Source: Chrysoporthe austroafricana (taxonomy: Eukaryota > Ascomycota > Sordariomycetes > Diaporthales > Cryphonectriaceae). From it: a DNA stretch of 64,000 bases. The notes beneath the pieces are model-generated. The model worked only from the letters and a program-made list of their open reading frames with translations, searched no databases and was not told where the DNA came from. A program made the position numbers and the translations under genes. Below are positions 21,627-34,686 of the stretch, one piece after another. The stretch spans positions 1,612,001 to 1,676,000 of the forward strand of contig JYIP02000006.1 of NCBI GenBank assembly GCA_001051155.2, in the 5' to 3' direction. Position 1 is the first letter of the stretch, and each line of letters starts with the position of its first letter.

Positions 21627-23375
21627 CTAATTGAGAATAATTTCCCGGGCTTTAGCAATAGTTTCAAAGTTTAGTAAATTGCGAAAGAATGTAATAAATA
21701 GTTTTTCCTTTCCAATATAATTGTAAAAGTCGGTATAGTTATGGATATTAAGCTGCAAAATCTTAATTAACTTATATATTTGGATATAAGATTTAAAGCC
21801 TATTATGCGATTTTAGCATTGCAAAGACCGGGCAGCATTAAGGTAATTTTTGTTTTCGTTAGCTTATTTCTGAAAAGTAATATTGAAATCGTAATCTATA
21901 TTGTCTTTAGTAAAGACGATTTTAATAGCTTTGAAATCGTATTCGAAACGGAAGATTTGGTTTATAATAAAATATAGGCCCGACCGGTTGGATAAGATAA
22001 TAGGATTAAAATTGCGGAACTAAATAACGAACTCGTATATATATTTTCCTATAGTGAAAGGGAAGAAATACTGGATATAACTATTATAAATTCCGATAAT
22101 ACCGAATTTAATATTATTATAAATAGCGAAACCGTTAGTAATATAAAGACAGTTAATACCGAAATTGCCTTCTCAAGTAAAATTATAGTATATATATTCT
22201 TTAGATATATAGAAAGCTAATATATAGTAATATATCGCGATTTCGGCTTTAATAGCCTTGGATTTGGGATTATATTTGATAAATAAAGTAAGGATAGCGC
22301 GAAGCATAGCCTGTAAAAGCAAAGTATTACTGATATTAACTCGGGAAGCCTTGCTTAGTATAGCTAATAAACTAGCTATGCTCGGTAAATTATTTTCGGT
22401 TAAGTTAATAGTATCGTTTATAATTCGATAGCGCTTAGCTAATATTATAAAGTTTCGCTCTATTATAGCAAATAGGCTTAGATTAACGACCGGCATAATA
22501 AGCTCGAAAGCTTTAAGCTTAGCTAAAACTAGCTTAATATTCTTAATTATTTTCTTCCAAGCAGCAAAAGCTATATTACGACTATATTTGTAAATTATAA
22601 CGATTTCTGCTATATTGGCTATATAGCGTATAGCATTTATTTCTTTTTTAATAAGGTTATTGCAATTGCTTAATATTATTTATCTAGTTTTATCTTTAAT
22701 GTAATAGCTATATTCATTTCGTAAGCAATCGTTTTTCGATATTATAATAAGAAATAAGATGCGATAAGCTATTAATAGGGTATATAAGGCAGGGATAGGA
22801 TTACGAATAGTAAGTGAATTCGGAATAAATTCAAGCAATGCTCTTTTAATAAAATTATCCGTTAATCCGTTATTTGTATTTTCGTTCGTAATAATATCCG
22901 TACCGGTAAAGGTATTTGGATAAAATTCTTATCTTTCGTAAATAAAGCTAGAATAATTAATTTACGATAATATAAAGTATTATGAAATAAGCTTTTAAGC
23001 TTCTTTAATAATTAGCGGCCGATTAATATTGCTATTGCTTAGCTTAATATTAAGGATATAAATATTATATTCGACTTTTCGGTTTATTATATCGGTATAA
23101 CCTTTATTAATTAGCATTTGACGAAAGGCTATTATATAAGTTTCCTAATAGCGAAAGAAATCGCTTAAATAGTTTTTCGTTATATAAGTATTATAGTAAA
23201 AACGGCTTTTATTATTATATAAATATATAGCTTACCGATATCCTTTTAGGGAAAGGCGGTTCTTAAGCGATATTTTGTAAATATATTTGGCATATTATAT
23301 AATCCTGCTTTTTTAGCAGACTTTAGAAAGTTCCTTTTAGGATATAAAGTATAGCATTATATAGAAGTTAAGCAT
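21627..23375 (-). pseudogene. A2 ORF3 (unknown, 582 codons)
   Basis: It is homologous to A3 ORF3 and exactly 1749 nt from an intact ATG at 23375 to the stop at 21629-21627. Many more Gln/Trp codons are stops than in A3; the longest open piece is 22496-22173. No indel changes its phase. Function is not recognised. Confidence 0.75.
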
Positions 23376-23686
23376 AATTAAACGTACTGTTTTTTATTAA
23401 TTTTAATCTTATAGCAAAGCATTTACGGAAGGATATAATTTAATAGTCGTATAATGCATTTTAGTTTTAATAATATTAATAGCTTTATTAATATAATCTT
23501 TATAAATTTACGGAAGCTTAGCAAAATAAAGCGAAATTAATAATAGTATTAGCTTAATACTCAAAAATAATATTCAAAAGTATAATAAAAAGTAATAACG
23601 ATAAAGCGATACGGCTAGTTATAATAGATAGATAGGGATAGTAATCGTAAGCGCGCTAGTAAGAAAAGGAAAATAAAATGAATTTA

Positions 23687-25348
23687 TTAGCAATTTACGA
23701 AATAATAGCCTTTTGTATTTGCTAGAAATTCATTTGCTTTACTTAGCAATCGCTTTTACCCTAATGCGCGCCTATTATATTGCAAGTTTTTTCGGTTTCT
23801 TAAAATAAATAGATTAACTTGCTTTAATGCATTTTTTATTTGTAAATTGCGCTTTAGCTTGCTTTATTTTCGTAAAACAATTACGATAATATTTCCTGGT
23901 TTAAGGATTTCTTCCGCTAATAGCTGCTCTTGCTTTATTCTTTTTTGTAATTCGGCTATAATTTTGCATTTCCGTTCGAAATTATATATTATTTCGTCCG
24001 TATTCAGAGCATTATAAAGCATCTATATATTATAATAGCTAGAGTAGTTCATTTATTTTATTAAATATTCAATTTTGCGCAAATTATATTTATATTTTCG
24101 CTTACGATAGCTAATTATCTTTTCCAGTTCGTAATATCGGTAATTTTCTAAATATTTCTCGATATTCGGATTTTCTAGCATATTTATTAAGTCTTAATAT
24201 ATAAGGTTATATTTATAAAGGTTTATTTTAAGAAAATTTGCAAATATTAATTATATTATTGAAATTATTAGATAAATATTTATATAGAAAACTAATTTCA
24301 ATTTATATATTAAGTTCTTTATTTTTCGAATAATTTAGAAAAGTCTTATTCTCTATTATAAAAATTTTAGAAATAAGTTATTTAGCAATAAATATTTATA
24401 GCTTAAGCAAATATATATTCAATTATTTAATTCGAAAACTATCTGGCAATAATGCTTATTATATTGCAATTTGGCTATTATTTGCATTTCGGTAATAAAA
24501 AATTAAGCTTTTTCTTAGAAAATTTCTTTTGCTAAGAATATTATATCCCTTATCTATTAGCCCGATAATAAGTTAAATCCGAATAATATTTGGCTAGCTG
24601 AATATTTTATAGCTCGGTTATACGCATTATTCAAATTAAATTATAATATTAATATTATTTCGGTTTATTCTGTATTAGGGTAAGCGATTATGAAATGCCG
24701 AATTGCTATTTCAATTATTCGGTTTTTTATTTCAGATTGCCTATCCGTTTGCAGATATAAGGCAGTAAAGTAAGCAAGTTTCGTTCCGATAGCCTTTTAT
24801 AAATATTTCCAGAATTCTAATAGGAATTTCGAATCTCTATCTGAAATAATCTTTTTAAATATTCCTTAACTAATAATATAAAATATTCGTAAGATAAGGG
24901 TTGCCTAATTTGCTGCAATATATATTACATTATTTAGTATAATAATTATAGTTTTGGAATATTTATTTATAATTATAAGAAATACATTTAGGAATAGCAT
25001 TTTAGCTAAAGCTTATATAATATTTATAAATAGTATTATTAGTAATCCTATAATAAAATCTATAATAATAATATAAAATAGGATTAATAGAAATAGTATA
25101 AATTGCATTTCTTTTAAAAGTTATTATAAATCGTTTTTGTTTTCGTTATAAGCTCGATATATCGATATATAATTGCATATTTTAGCATAATAATATCTAA
25201 TAATAAATCGATTTATTAAATCGTATTATATATAATTTATACCGAAATAATATTTTTTATTATAAGCTTTTTTAATAAAATCTAATGCTATTTTATTCGG
25301 AATATATAATTGTTATTTTCCGTAATAATTCTTAAAAAATAGTAAGCT
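23687..25348 (-). pseudogene. A2 pol, C-terminal part (integrase, chromodomain)
   Basis: It is homologous to the 3' half of A3 pol: integrase core near 24800-25000 and chromodomain around 24000-24180, ending at a double stop (23689). It is interrupted by B1. Together with 32597-34686 it totals 3752 nt against 3825 in A3, so about 73 nt are missing at the B1 site. Confidence 0.8.
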
Positions 25349-25679
25349 TAAGCCAGGGTTAGGGTTATCAGAGCTCAACCGGGCTTACCGGGGCTCGATG
25401 AGCAGCCATAAGCCCCGATAAGCAGCGATAAGCCAAGGACTAAAAAAATATGGATATATAAGGTTGGAAGAACTATCGGCTAGATAATTAAATAGGACCC
25501 TTAGTTGTCAATCTAAATATCAATTGGACTTTACTATTGATAGCTATATTGGCTTATGAACCTTGCGATACTCAGTGAATTCGTCCTGAAACTCAAGACA
25601 GTATTTGGCATCGCTCTTGTTAGCATAAAACCCCTTGTCCCTATAGCCTATCTAAGGATCTGCTGTAGCGTTTATAACA
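25349..25679 (+). repeat. B1 5' LTR (~331 bp)
   Basis: It is nearly identical to 32266-32596. It ends TTTATAACA. The right copy begins TATAAGCC (plausibly decayed TGTAAGCC), while here the two preceding bases differ, so the first 2 nt seem lost or altered. A TTAGGGTTA stretch near the start is part of both LTRs. Confidence 0.88.
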
Positions 25680-25741
25680 TTTTGACAACTCTTATTCAAG
25701 ATCGGTTCAGTATATATCCCTTGAGCAATATTCAGGATATA

Positions 25742-27180
25742 ATGGCGCCCCAGACCCCGTCTTTATCCAATAATCAAGCCTTCCAGGAAGAGGTCCCAGT
25801 CGTCCTTACTAACGAATAACTCCAATAACAGAATGTGACATTATACTAGCAGCTTGAGGAAATCAAGAACGAAATTATCCGCTTTAACGCCTTTCAGCAG
25901 GCTAGGGCTTTCAAGCTTGACAAGCCCGGCCCGTACAAAGGCATTCGGGGAGACTTCCAGGCCTTCTTGATACAACTCAAGGCCTATTTCAAGCATTATG
26001 GAACCCAGTTTAGGACTACCTATAACAAGATCGACTTTGCGGGAAGTCGCTTTGAAGGAATGGCGTTCCAGTGGTGGGAGCCAACTTTTCGCGATTATTT
26101 GGACAATAGCGAGGAATTTCGCTCGGAAGATACCAAGCGTATCTTCCAGCGCTACGCCAATTTCGAGTCAGCTCTTACCAAGACCTTTGGAGATCCGGAT
26201 GAATGACGAACTGTAGTATAGCAGCTAGAGGCATTTCGACAAACCGGTTCGGCTGCGGACTATACGGCGAAATTCCGGCAGATCGTTACTTACCTTGATT
26301 ACGAGGACGAACCCTTTATGGATGCCTATTACGCAGGACTTAAAGAGGAAGTCAAGGATGAATTCTATAAAGAAGACCGACCCGAGGAGCTTAATAAGTT
26401 TATTAACAAGGCAGTCCGTATTGATAACCGATTATACGAACGATAGCAATAATAGCAGAAGAATTATAGTATTTCCCCGCAGTATTAGCCAAATACTGGG
26501 AAGCGCAAGTTCTAGCATAAGGGCAAGAACAGTACGGCCTATTCGGGCATTATATATGCTGGGCCTATGGAATTAAATACCCTCGTACGCGAATAACGCA
26601 AGAGGGTTACCTATTACAATTGCGGCAAGAAAGGTTATATTGCCCGCAATTGTCGACAGGAACAAAAGAAGCGAAAATGGAAGCCAGTCCCAGAAAGACA
26701 GCTTAGCATTGCTTGGCGATAGGAACCTAATCAGCTGGGCAAAAATATCCAATTTAAACAAGCAGCGGACCTTGATTACGGCAATACTAGCTGGACAGCC
26801 TGCTATTAGGATTATTGTATATTGCACTTCTCGGAAAAGGAAGGCTCAGGATAGTTCTTATGCAAGCCCCAAGAATAGCGGCAATTTGCTATAGGCAAAA
26901 AAGGCCTACTTTACGATACTATTATCCGGGATAGCGATTCCGATTGCTTTAGTAAAAAACCCTTGCAAAGCAAGGAAGACTTGGGAAAATACCCCTTGAA
27001 TTATTATCTGGAACGATAATGGAGCAATATAGTAGAAAAGGAAATCGGCACTATAAGACCGGAATTACCGATACCTAGCATTACTATCGAAGAATCGGCA
27101 TACCCCGATAGATAACCAGATAACCTACCAATTCCAATCCTTAACGAAGAATTATCAGAAGAAACAGCCCGCTATTAATA
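25742..27180 (+). pseudogene. B1 gag with zinc knuckle (end uncertain)
   Basis: The frame starts at ATG 25742 (MAPQTPSLSNNQAFQEE). The retrotransposon gag domain follows: KLDKPGPYKGIRGDFQAFL, FEGMAFQWWEPTFRDYL and FESALTKTFGDPDE at about 25910-26205, then LEAFRQTGSAADYTAKFRQI and MDAYYAGLKEEVKDE. At codons about 291-305 the knuckle reads YNCGKKGYIARNC; the expected leading Cys and the His both read Tyr, which are TGT-to-TAT and CAT-to-TAT changes of RIP type. Stops are mainly TAG at Gln positions, plus a TGA at 26204-26206 where Arg (CGA) is likely. Coding character in this phase fades after about 27180, and pol lies in the +1 phase relative to gag. The exact end is not clear. Confidence 0.8.
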
Positions 27181-27699
27181 AAAGAACTGCCAAGATTGTA
27201 ACAAATGAATAACCAAATATACGGAAGTGGAATATATCATTTATAGGCTTACGATAAAGGAACTCTTCCAAGGCATACTATTCCAGAATAGTAATTACCT
27301 ACTTTAGGAAGACGGAAGGATCAGTTACTTATACCCTCGCTATTATGAATTTGCTTGGATTAGTTGTATTTATTACAATTGCCAGATACATTTCAGCGAG
27401 AAAGTTAAATACGATTGGTTTCCGCTTAGGGAATAGGACTAATTGATCCATCCCGTACGGAAGAAAGAGGAAAGTATAGGAAAGTCCTGCATATCGAAAA
27501 CAATAATGCATATATAGGATTACCCGACAACTGCTTACGAGCATATATCAATGGAAAAACTATATAGGGACAATGCTATATAACCGTATGCTCTATATAT
27601 ATACGGGATAAAGCCAAAGAATGGCATAGGCTGCAGAAAATCGAGAAGAATCGGCAGCGAAGCTATGTCTAAGCAAAAAGGCTAGCATAGCAAGCAGCG

Positions 27700-30600
27700 A
27701 GGAATGCCCAGGATACTCCAAAAGGGAAGGATCGCCTGTAATGGGATAACAGCCGATCAGGATTACGAGGTCCCTATATGCCATTACTAAAGGAAACGAG
27801 GAGCATATTATTCTAGATGCGTATATCAAAGGATGACGATATAGCGTATTACTGGATAGCAGCGCATAAGGAAATTTTATTTCGCCCGAAATCATTAATA
27901 GGGAACGAATTCCCTGGACGCAAAAGAAGGATTCCTATAAGCTCAATACTGTAAAAGAAAAGTCGATTACATATAATTTAAGTATAATCGATATGGAAAC
28001 TGATTATCTACCTGTTTCGATCCAAAGCCTTACGATAAATGTCACTTTTGATATTACAAATACGGCATAATATAAATTAATCTTGGGAATATTTTGGCTT
28101 AAGGAGCATAACCTTCGAATTGATTGGACTATTAGCCAGATCTTATAAGAATAAGCTATACTTACCGAAAAGGTTGCGATTACTAGCAGAAAAGGAGATT
28201 TAGTTACTAAAAACAGCATAAGTGAAATGTGCTCAAACAGGTTTACGAATACCCCTAGAGCAGAAAAGCAAGCTATGATACAGGAAAGGGTTACGACTAC
28301 TTTGAACTTCCAGACGAAAGTTAGGGACAGACCAGGATTACAAACGACTATCGACTAACAGAAATTCGGTCAAGTACGGAATAGCGCAAGAAAATATGGA
28401 TTGTGGAACTATAAAGAAATATAGCTCCTATAGTACGAATATGCCAGAAGACAATTCGGCTCGGTACTTGACAAATACCCGAAACTACCAGAAACAGAAA
28501 AGCTCAAAAGACAAGAAGCTAGCGAGGCAAGATACGCATAGCGATACCTTATATTCTTACAGATCGCAGAAGACGAAGAAGAACTACTGCCAGACCTCAA
28601 AAACGTATTACGAGAGTATTACGAATTCAAAAAACTATGGCAAGGAAGATTCGATAACGGCTTACCCGAATATAGCCCTTTTGATTATAAGATCCTATTG
28701 AAAGAAAGGACAAAGCTATAGAACTACCCTATTTATAAGCTCGATCAAGCAAAACTTAAAGCATTCAGGGAATATATCGACGAAAACCTTAAGAGAGGCT
28801 ATATACGGAAATTACGATCACTCGCGAGATATCCAATCCTATTCGTTCCAAAGAAAAACGGCAAATTACGACTTTGCGTGGACTATCGGCAACTTAACGA
28901 TATTACAATCAAGAATCGCTATCCCTTGCCGTTAATAGGAAAAATGCGAAATCGTCTGATAAGAGCAAAATGGTTTATTACCCTGGACCTTAAAAAAGGA
29001 TACCATTATATCCGGATTAAGGAAAATAACATTTGGAAAATAGCATTCAGGACTTGCTACGGACATTTCGAGTATATAATCTTACTTTTTGGATTAACCA
29101 ATGCGCTCGCGTCTTTCCAAGAAATGATTAACGACGTCTTTTGCGAATACTTGGATACCATTATTATTATCTACCTTGACAATATCTTCATTTATTCCAA
29201 AGATTTCGTATTATACAAATAGCATGTACGATAAGTATTCCGAACATTGCAAGATAATAAATTCCTTATGGAACTAAGCAAATGCTAATTCCATTAATAG
29301 GAAGTCGACTACTTGGGCTATATTATCAAACCAGAATAGATTAACATGCAGAAAGATAAAGTCCAAGCAATAAAAGAATAGCCCATACCAGAAAAGACTA
29401 AGGAAGTTAAAGCATTCCTCGGCTATGCCAATTTCTATCGGCAATTCATTCGAGATTATAGCAAGATCGTACGACTACTTACGAATCTTACAAAGAAGGA
29501 CTGCAAATTTGAATAGATTCAAGAAGCTCGAAAAGCATTCGACGAAATTAAGGAACGAATTATATCAGAACTTATATTCTGCGAAGCGGACCCAGATAAA
29601 CTATTCGAGGTCGAAACCAATATATCAGACTACGTACTTGGCGAATAACTAAGCTAACGAAACGACCAGGGACGTCTCAAGATAATAAGCAACTTTTCAA
29701 AAAAGTTAAACGGCCCGGAATTCAATTACAGCATTCCAGATAAAGAACTAATAGCAATTATCAAAGCATTCGAAAAATAGCAATACTACCTAATCGGAAC
29801 TAAATACCAGATAATAGTACATTCAGATTACAAAAACCTAATAATATTTATGATAATAAAAGTCTTGAATAAATGATAAGTCAGATGGGCAGAATTCCTC
29901 TCGCAATTCGACCTAAAAATTATATATTGCAAAGGATTAGAGAACAGCAAAGCAAATGCCTTTAGCAGATAAACAGATTACTAGGATATAGAACCCAAAG
30001 AATTACAGAATATCTTTAGGCAAGACAAAGACGGCAACTTTGTAAGCGAAGCAAGAGAACTTAATACGATTATCAGAATCGAGAATCAAAGAAGAAAACC
30101 TAAGGATATAACCCCCGAAAAATAAGACGAATATATCAAGACTATATATAGCGTACTAGCATATGGTTATTAAGGAATCAGAGCTACTTACGAAAGAATC
30201 AAGAGATACTGGAACTTATTAAGGTTCAGACGAAAAATCGAAAGAATCTTACGAGAATGCGATAGCTGCAGGAAGAATAAGATTGAATATTATAAGCCCT
30301 ATGGATTATTCCAACTATTCCCGGTTCCGGAAGTAGTTTGGCAATCTATCAGCTGGGATTTTATTACTAAGCTACTTTTCTTACGAAAACCCTTAACTAG
30401 AATGCAATACGATAGCATTCTAGTAATAGTTTGCAGACTGAGCAAGTACGCTTACTTCTTACTATATAAAGAAAACAGCATAGCAAAGGAATTCGCATAT
30501 ACGTTCTTCAGAACGGTTATAGCCAATTACAGCATGCCCAAAGAAATCATTTCCGATAGAAACAGAAAGTTCGTATCAAACTTCTGGACCTTACTTACGA

Positions 30601-31437
30601 AACTATTCGGAACATAACAGAGAATGTCCATAGCATTCTATCCACAAATAGACAGATAAACGGAAAAAACTAACCAGATTGTCAAGCAATATCTATAATA
30701 TTACGTAAATTACGAGCAGGATAACTGGGTCAACTTCCTACCCCTGGCATAATTTGCATATAATAGCGCAAATACAAATACAATAAAGAAATCGCTATTC
30801 TACGCACTCTATAGCTATAACCCGATAGCCTATTATGACGAGATATTAGGAGCAAATGCAGAAGCTATAGAAAGACGAATCAGAAGAATTAAGAAGGTTC
30901 AGAAAGAATTCCAGAAAGAACTGAAGTTCGTACAAGAAAGAATAACGAAATATGCCAATTCCAAAAAGATTGAAGGACTAATCCTACAGGAAAGGGACAA
31001 AGTCTACTTTGTTCGATAAAAAGAATACATTAAAATAATAAGACTCTCTTACTTACTGGATTATAAGAAATTGGGACCATTCAAAATCTTAAAGAAAATC
31101 TCAAATATCAATTTCGAACTCGCGCTACTCTATAGAATAAGAATCTATCCGGTATTCCATATCTCGCTTCTCGAACCAGTACTAAGAATAACCAAAACAA
31201 ATAGAAGCATTCAAATCGAAAGTAACGAGCCAGAATACGAAATCGAACGAATCCTTAAATACTGCAGACCAGATTATAATCCCGAATACCTCGTCAAATA
31301 AAAAGATTACCCGGCAAATGAAAATTCGTAAGAACCCAAGTCCAACTTACAAAATATATTTCGAGCATTAGCAAATTATTTGGATAAACAATAACGGAAA
31401 GGAATAAGCATATAAAGATTCCATTTACCCGAATTAC
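27700..31437 (+). pseudogene. B1 pol: protease, RT, RNase H, integrase, chromodomain
   Basis: All domains share one phase (+1 to gag). Protease: SVLLDSSA near 27845-27868, where DSGA is usual, then ILGIFWLKEHNLRIDW at about 28085-28130. RT: FVPKKNGKLRLCVDYRQLND at 28846-28905, motif A FITLDLKKGYH, and motif C YLDN at about 29174-29185 where the second catalytic Asp is Asn. RNase H follows to about 29990. Integrase: zinc region ECDSCRKNKIEYYKPYG near 30255-30300, SWDFITKL, ISDRNRKFVSNFW, then TEKTNQIVKQYL. A GPFKIL and HISLLEP tail leads to chromodomain EYEIERILKYCRPDYNPEYLVK at about 31230-31300. This is a typical fungal chromovirus. The start of pol is not resolved; gag-to-pol mode is unknown. 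Confidence 0.85.
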
Positions 31438-31985
31438 TTAAGAAGACTGCCCGGATCCAGAATAGGAACTAGCCTTACCCAAAAAACTAGACCAGTCCAT
31501 TACAGAATTACCTATACTTACGGAATTCCAGTCAAAACCACTAAAAGAAAGGTCCGTAACCGCAGCTGCAGACTTTTCGGAAATTACTGCCTGTACTTCG
31601 ACGGTTATACGACTACGTTCTTCTTCTTCCAGACCTTGATTTACCAACTTTATCCCCTTTTCCTGGAAGAAGCGGCGCTATTTCTTTAGCCGTACAAAAC
31701 AAGCCAAGGATTCGGTTATGCGGGACTGAAACTCGAAAAGCCGCCCCTTTTCCTCAACCTTACGACTATCAATCCGGGATAATTTATCGGTAACTCGTAA
31801 TACTATAACAGGATCAGGAAGAAGAATAAGAAGAGCAAGAAGAAGGAAAAGGGGAGCCTACAAGACGATAACGGAACCCGTCCAGTATCGCAAGAACGCC
31901 CCCGTTTCGTACAATTAGAATAACTCTTAACCCTATCTACCATACGATACGACAAACCCTTTTCAAGACAGAGCGAACAAAGCAT
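31438..31985 (-). pseudogene. Antisense zinc-cluster-like ORF in the 3' part of B1
   Basis: On the strand opposite to pol, ATG 31985 opens MLCSLCLEKGLS and, after a variable stretch, SNCTKRGRSCD: paired Cys with C-x2-C and C-x6-C spacing, with a Tyr where a further Cys may have stood. After residue ~45 the phase changes, and a Lys/Glu/Arg-rich segment (KLSRIDSRKVEEKG, RRFFQEKGIKLV, GLEEEERSR) followed by a Ser/Asp-rich tail runs to the TAA at 31438. Cys-cluster plus coiled-coil proteins of this shape are common hypothetical proteins beside fungal LTR elements, from my general knowledge. The phase change may be a frameshift or an unrecognised intron. It overlaps the presumed end of pol. Function unknown. 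Confidence 0.55.
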
Positions 31986-32263
31986 GATTTCGTACTTTCG
32001 AGACTCGATAAACGAAAATCGCTCAAAGCGGGCAAGACTCTTGGAAGAAAGAGTAGACGAGGAATTACAAGACTTGCCAACTCTGTAAGATATCTCAATA
32101 AGGAAGGTGCGATGAGAAACCTGCCGAACAAGGATACTTACAAAGCATTGTTGGGGACAATAACCGATAGAGGAAGGATGATATTATGAACTAATATACA
32201 GAAAGACAAACCCTGACCTAGGGCCAAATTAAGAGAATGAAGATACGTACCCCGCAAAGATTA
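31986..32263 (+). other. B1 3' untranslated region
   Basis: No convincing frame is present. A minus frame at 32131-31937 is in another phase than the zinc-cluster ORF and may be chance. The bases just before the LTR are purine-rich only in short runs (AAGAGAATGAAGA near 32231-32243), a possible but displaced polypurine tract. Confidence 0.4.
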
Positions 32264-32596
32264 TATAAGCCAGAGTTAGGGTTATCAGAGCTCAACCGGG
32301 CTTACCGGGGCTCGATAAGCAGCCATAAGCCCCGATAAGCAGCGATGAGCCAAGGACTAAAAAAATATGGATATATAAGGCTGGAAGAACTATCGGCTAG
32401 ATAATTAGATAGGACCCTTAGTCGTCAATCTAAGTATCAATTGGACCCTACTATTGATAGCCATATTGGCTTATGAACCTTGCAATACTCAATGAATTCG
32501 TCCTGAAGCTCAAGACAGTACTTGGTATCGCTCTTGTTAGTATAAAACCCTTTATCCCTACAGCCCATTTAAGGATCTGCTGCAGCATTTATAACA
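32264..32596 (+). repeat. B1 3' LTR (333 bp)
   Basis: It begins TATAAGCC, likely from TGTAAGCC, and ends ATAACA. It matches 25349-25679 throughout with scattered transitions. A2 pol homology resumes directly after it. Confidence 0.88.
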
Positions 32597-34686
32597 AAAA
32601 GGTATTTTTTATATCTTTTCTTGATATGCCTTTTCATTTCGCTATTTATAAATATTTTATTGAAAATCCAAATAAGTTCGTTTTCTTATATTTTATCTAA
32701 AATGCTTTCGTTATTAATAGGTTTCTGGGTAAATAGCAATCTTAATATAACATTTGCGAGAATATTCGATTTTCCCGGTATATAATATGCTTTTAAGTCG
32801 AATTAGCTTAAATATTCCGAAATGAGAATTAACTGCATATTTGCTTTAATCTTATTTACTATATTTATAGATAATAAATAAATAATGCCAATTATCGTTA
32901 TATAATCGGTAAAAATATAAATTGGCTTAGTTTAATTCGATTCTATTATCGTTTTTAGCTTTCGTACTAATTATATTAAATAAGCTATTTTTAACTTTAT
33001 AAGCTAATACTTTCATTCTATTTCGTTAATCGTTTTGCTTAAATAAAGGATTAATTATATAGCTATATTTGCTATTAGCAATATTCCGTTTTATATATAA
33101 TTATTTGCTAATTGGAAAATAATGCTTAAGAACCCTATTTCTTTAAATATATCTAGCTAAATAAAAAGAGGTTTGTTTGAAATATAATAAAACAAAGCAT
33201 TTTTAGCTTCTAAAGCTATTTTGAAATTATAAAAATTATTAATTTCGTCTAGTATTAAGTCAAAAATAGCTTGCGTAATATAATTTTGCTATCTTATACT
33301 TAAAAGTAAATAATTCGATTAGCGAATTTCGCTTAATATCCTAGTTTTCCTTCTCTAAAATAGATTAATTCTATAATTATATTTAAGAATTAAATAATAT
33401 AAATATTTTATAAATCCGATAAACTTTTCCAGTTGCTAAAATATTTTGGGGAATTCCAAATTGCGAATGGCTTGCATTCGGTATTCCGTATTGGAAATTC
33501 CGAATCTATCTACTTTGAATCCTAAGATCTGGACTGAAAGATATCCAAAAAACGATTTGGATCTAGCTAATAAAATATTTTTGCATAAAAATAGCGAAAA
33601 GATAATTTATAAATATCGCAAATAATTTTATTTTATAATTAAATGGATAATAATATTATTTATAAAAGCGGAAATAAATTTATAATATAATTATAAGAGT
33701 TAATTTATAAAATATTAGATATAGAATAATAAATTTCGAAATCTTATAAATAGAATTTTTATTTTTTCTTAATTACGATAATTAATAATGGTAAATCGGT
33801 TTTTATAATCTGGATATATTAGGAATTAATAGAAAAATTGCTATATATTTATTACTATAATATATATTTTTCTTTTTAGCTATTTGATAATTTTTTGCTA
33901 TAATAATAAGGAATAAGTATTAGGAATTGAGATTTTATTCAAAATATATAAATTAATTATTATATATCCTTTTTTCTGGCTATTTATATTTTTCCAAATT
34001 ACAAAAATTAATAAACCGAATAGCATTGCATTTATAATTTATTTAGCTTGACTTTATTAATATAATTTATTCAAAATTTCGTTAATTATTTCTTGGTTTT
34101 CCTTATTTGAATAATATAGCTTTTATTTTATTTTCTAATTTTGCTATTTTTCGATTAAATTAACTTTTATTTATTGGTTAATTAGCATATTAATAGGATT
34201 TATATTTTTGAAAATTCTAATATATGCTCGTATTAATTTTATAATTTTATAGAAAAATTCCGGTAAATGCTTGCAAACGTATATACCGAAATCAATTTCT
34301 AATTCTTTAATAGCTTTATTTTTCCGAATCCCTAATTTATTACTATTTTCGAGATAATTTCTTATTTCAGGAATCTTTATATTTGGGAATTAATGCTTTT
34401 CTAGCTATTTTTTAATAATTTCTGTAATTTATTGGAAAATATATTCAATAAATAATAATTAGTCTAAATTTAGCTTTCTTAAAAGCTATAACCCGTTCTA
34501 AATTTATTGAAAAAGATATTATTACGCGATATAATAATAATTATTATAATTCGTTAATAAGATTATATAATTTATTTGGAATAGTTCGATTATTTTTAGA
34601 AATTAGTTTTTCTGGATCTTTAAAAGGGTTATTACTTAATTCGTTATTAAAATCTTTTTAATTTAATAGCTTATTAAATAATTCAT
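32597..34686 (-). pseudogene. A2 pol, N-terminal part (RT, RNase H)
   Basis: It is homologous to the first half of A3 pol, beginning at an intact ATG at 34686 that overlaps the gag TGA as ATGA. RT motif C reads FINN near 33650, and motif A also has Asn. It ends at B1. Confidence 0.82.

Larger units (their letters stand above)
25349..32596 (+). mobile_element. B1, second Ty3/gypsy chromovirus, inserted in A2 pol
   Basis: Two ~331-333 bp direct LTRs frame gag with a CCHC-type knuckle, protease, RT, RNase H, integrase and chromodomain, about 7.25 kb in all. Composition is clearly less AT-rich than the surrounding A2, so it is a later arrival or less exposed to RIP, though Gln-to-stop changes are common. 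The flanks AAGCT and AAAAG do not match, and about 73 bp of A2 are missing at the site, so the ends do not show the usual 5-bp duplication. Confidence 0.88.

Noticed and set aside
25352..25368. Telomere-like TTAGGGTTA sequence
   Set aside because: It is part of the B1 LTR and recurs at the same LTR position near 32270; only about one and a half units, not an array.
26573..28219. Several minus-strand frames of 70-100 codons within B1
   Set aside because: They are opposite-strand shadows of gag/pol, without the Cys pattern or clean structure of the 31985-31438 ORF.
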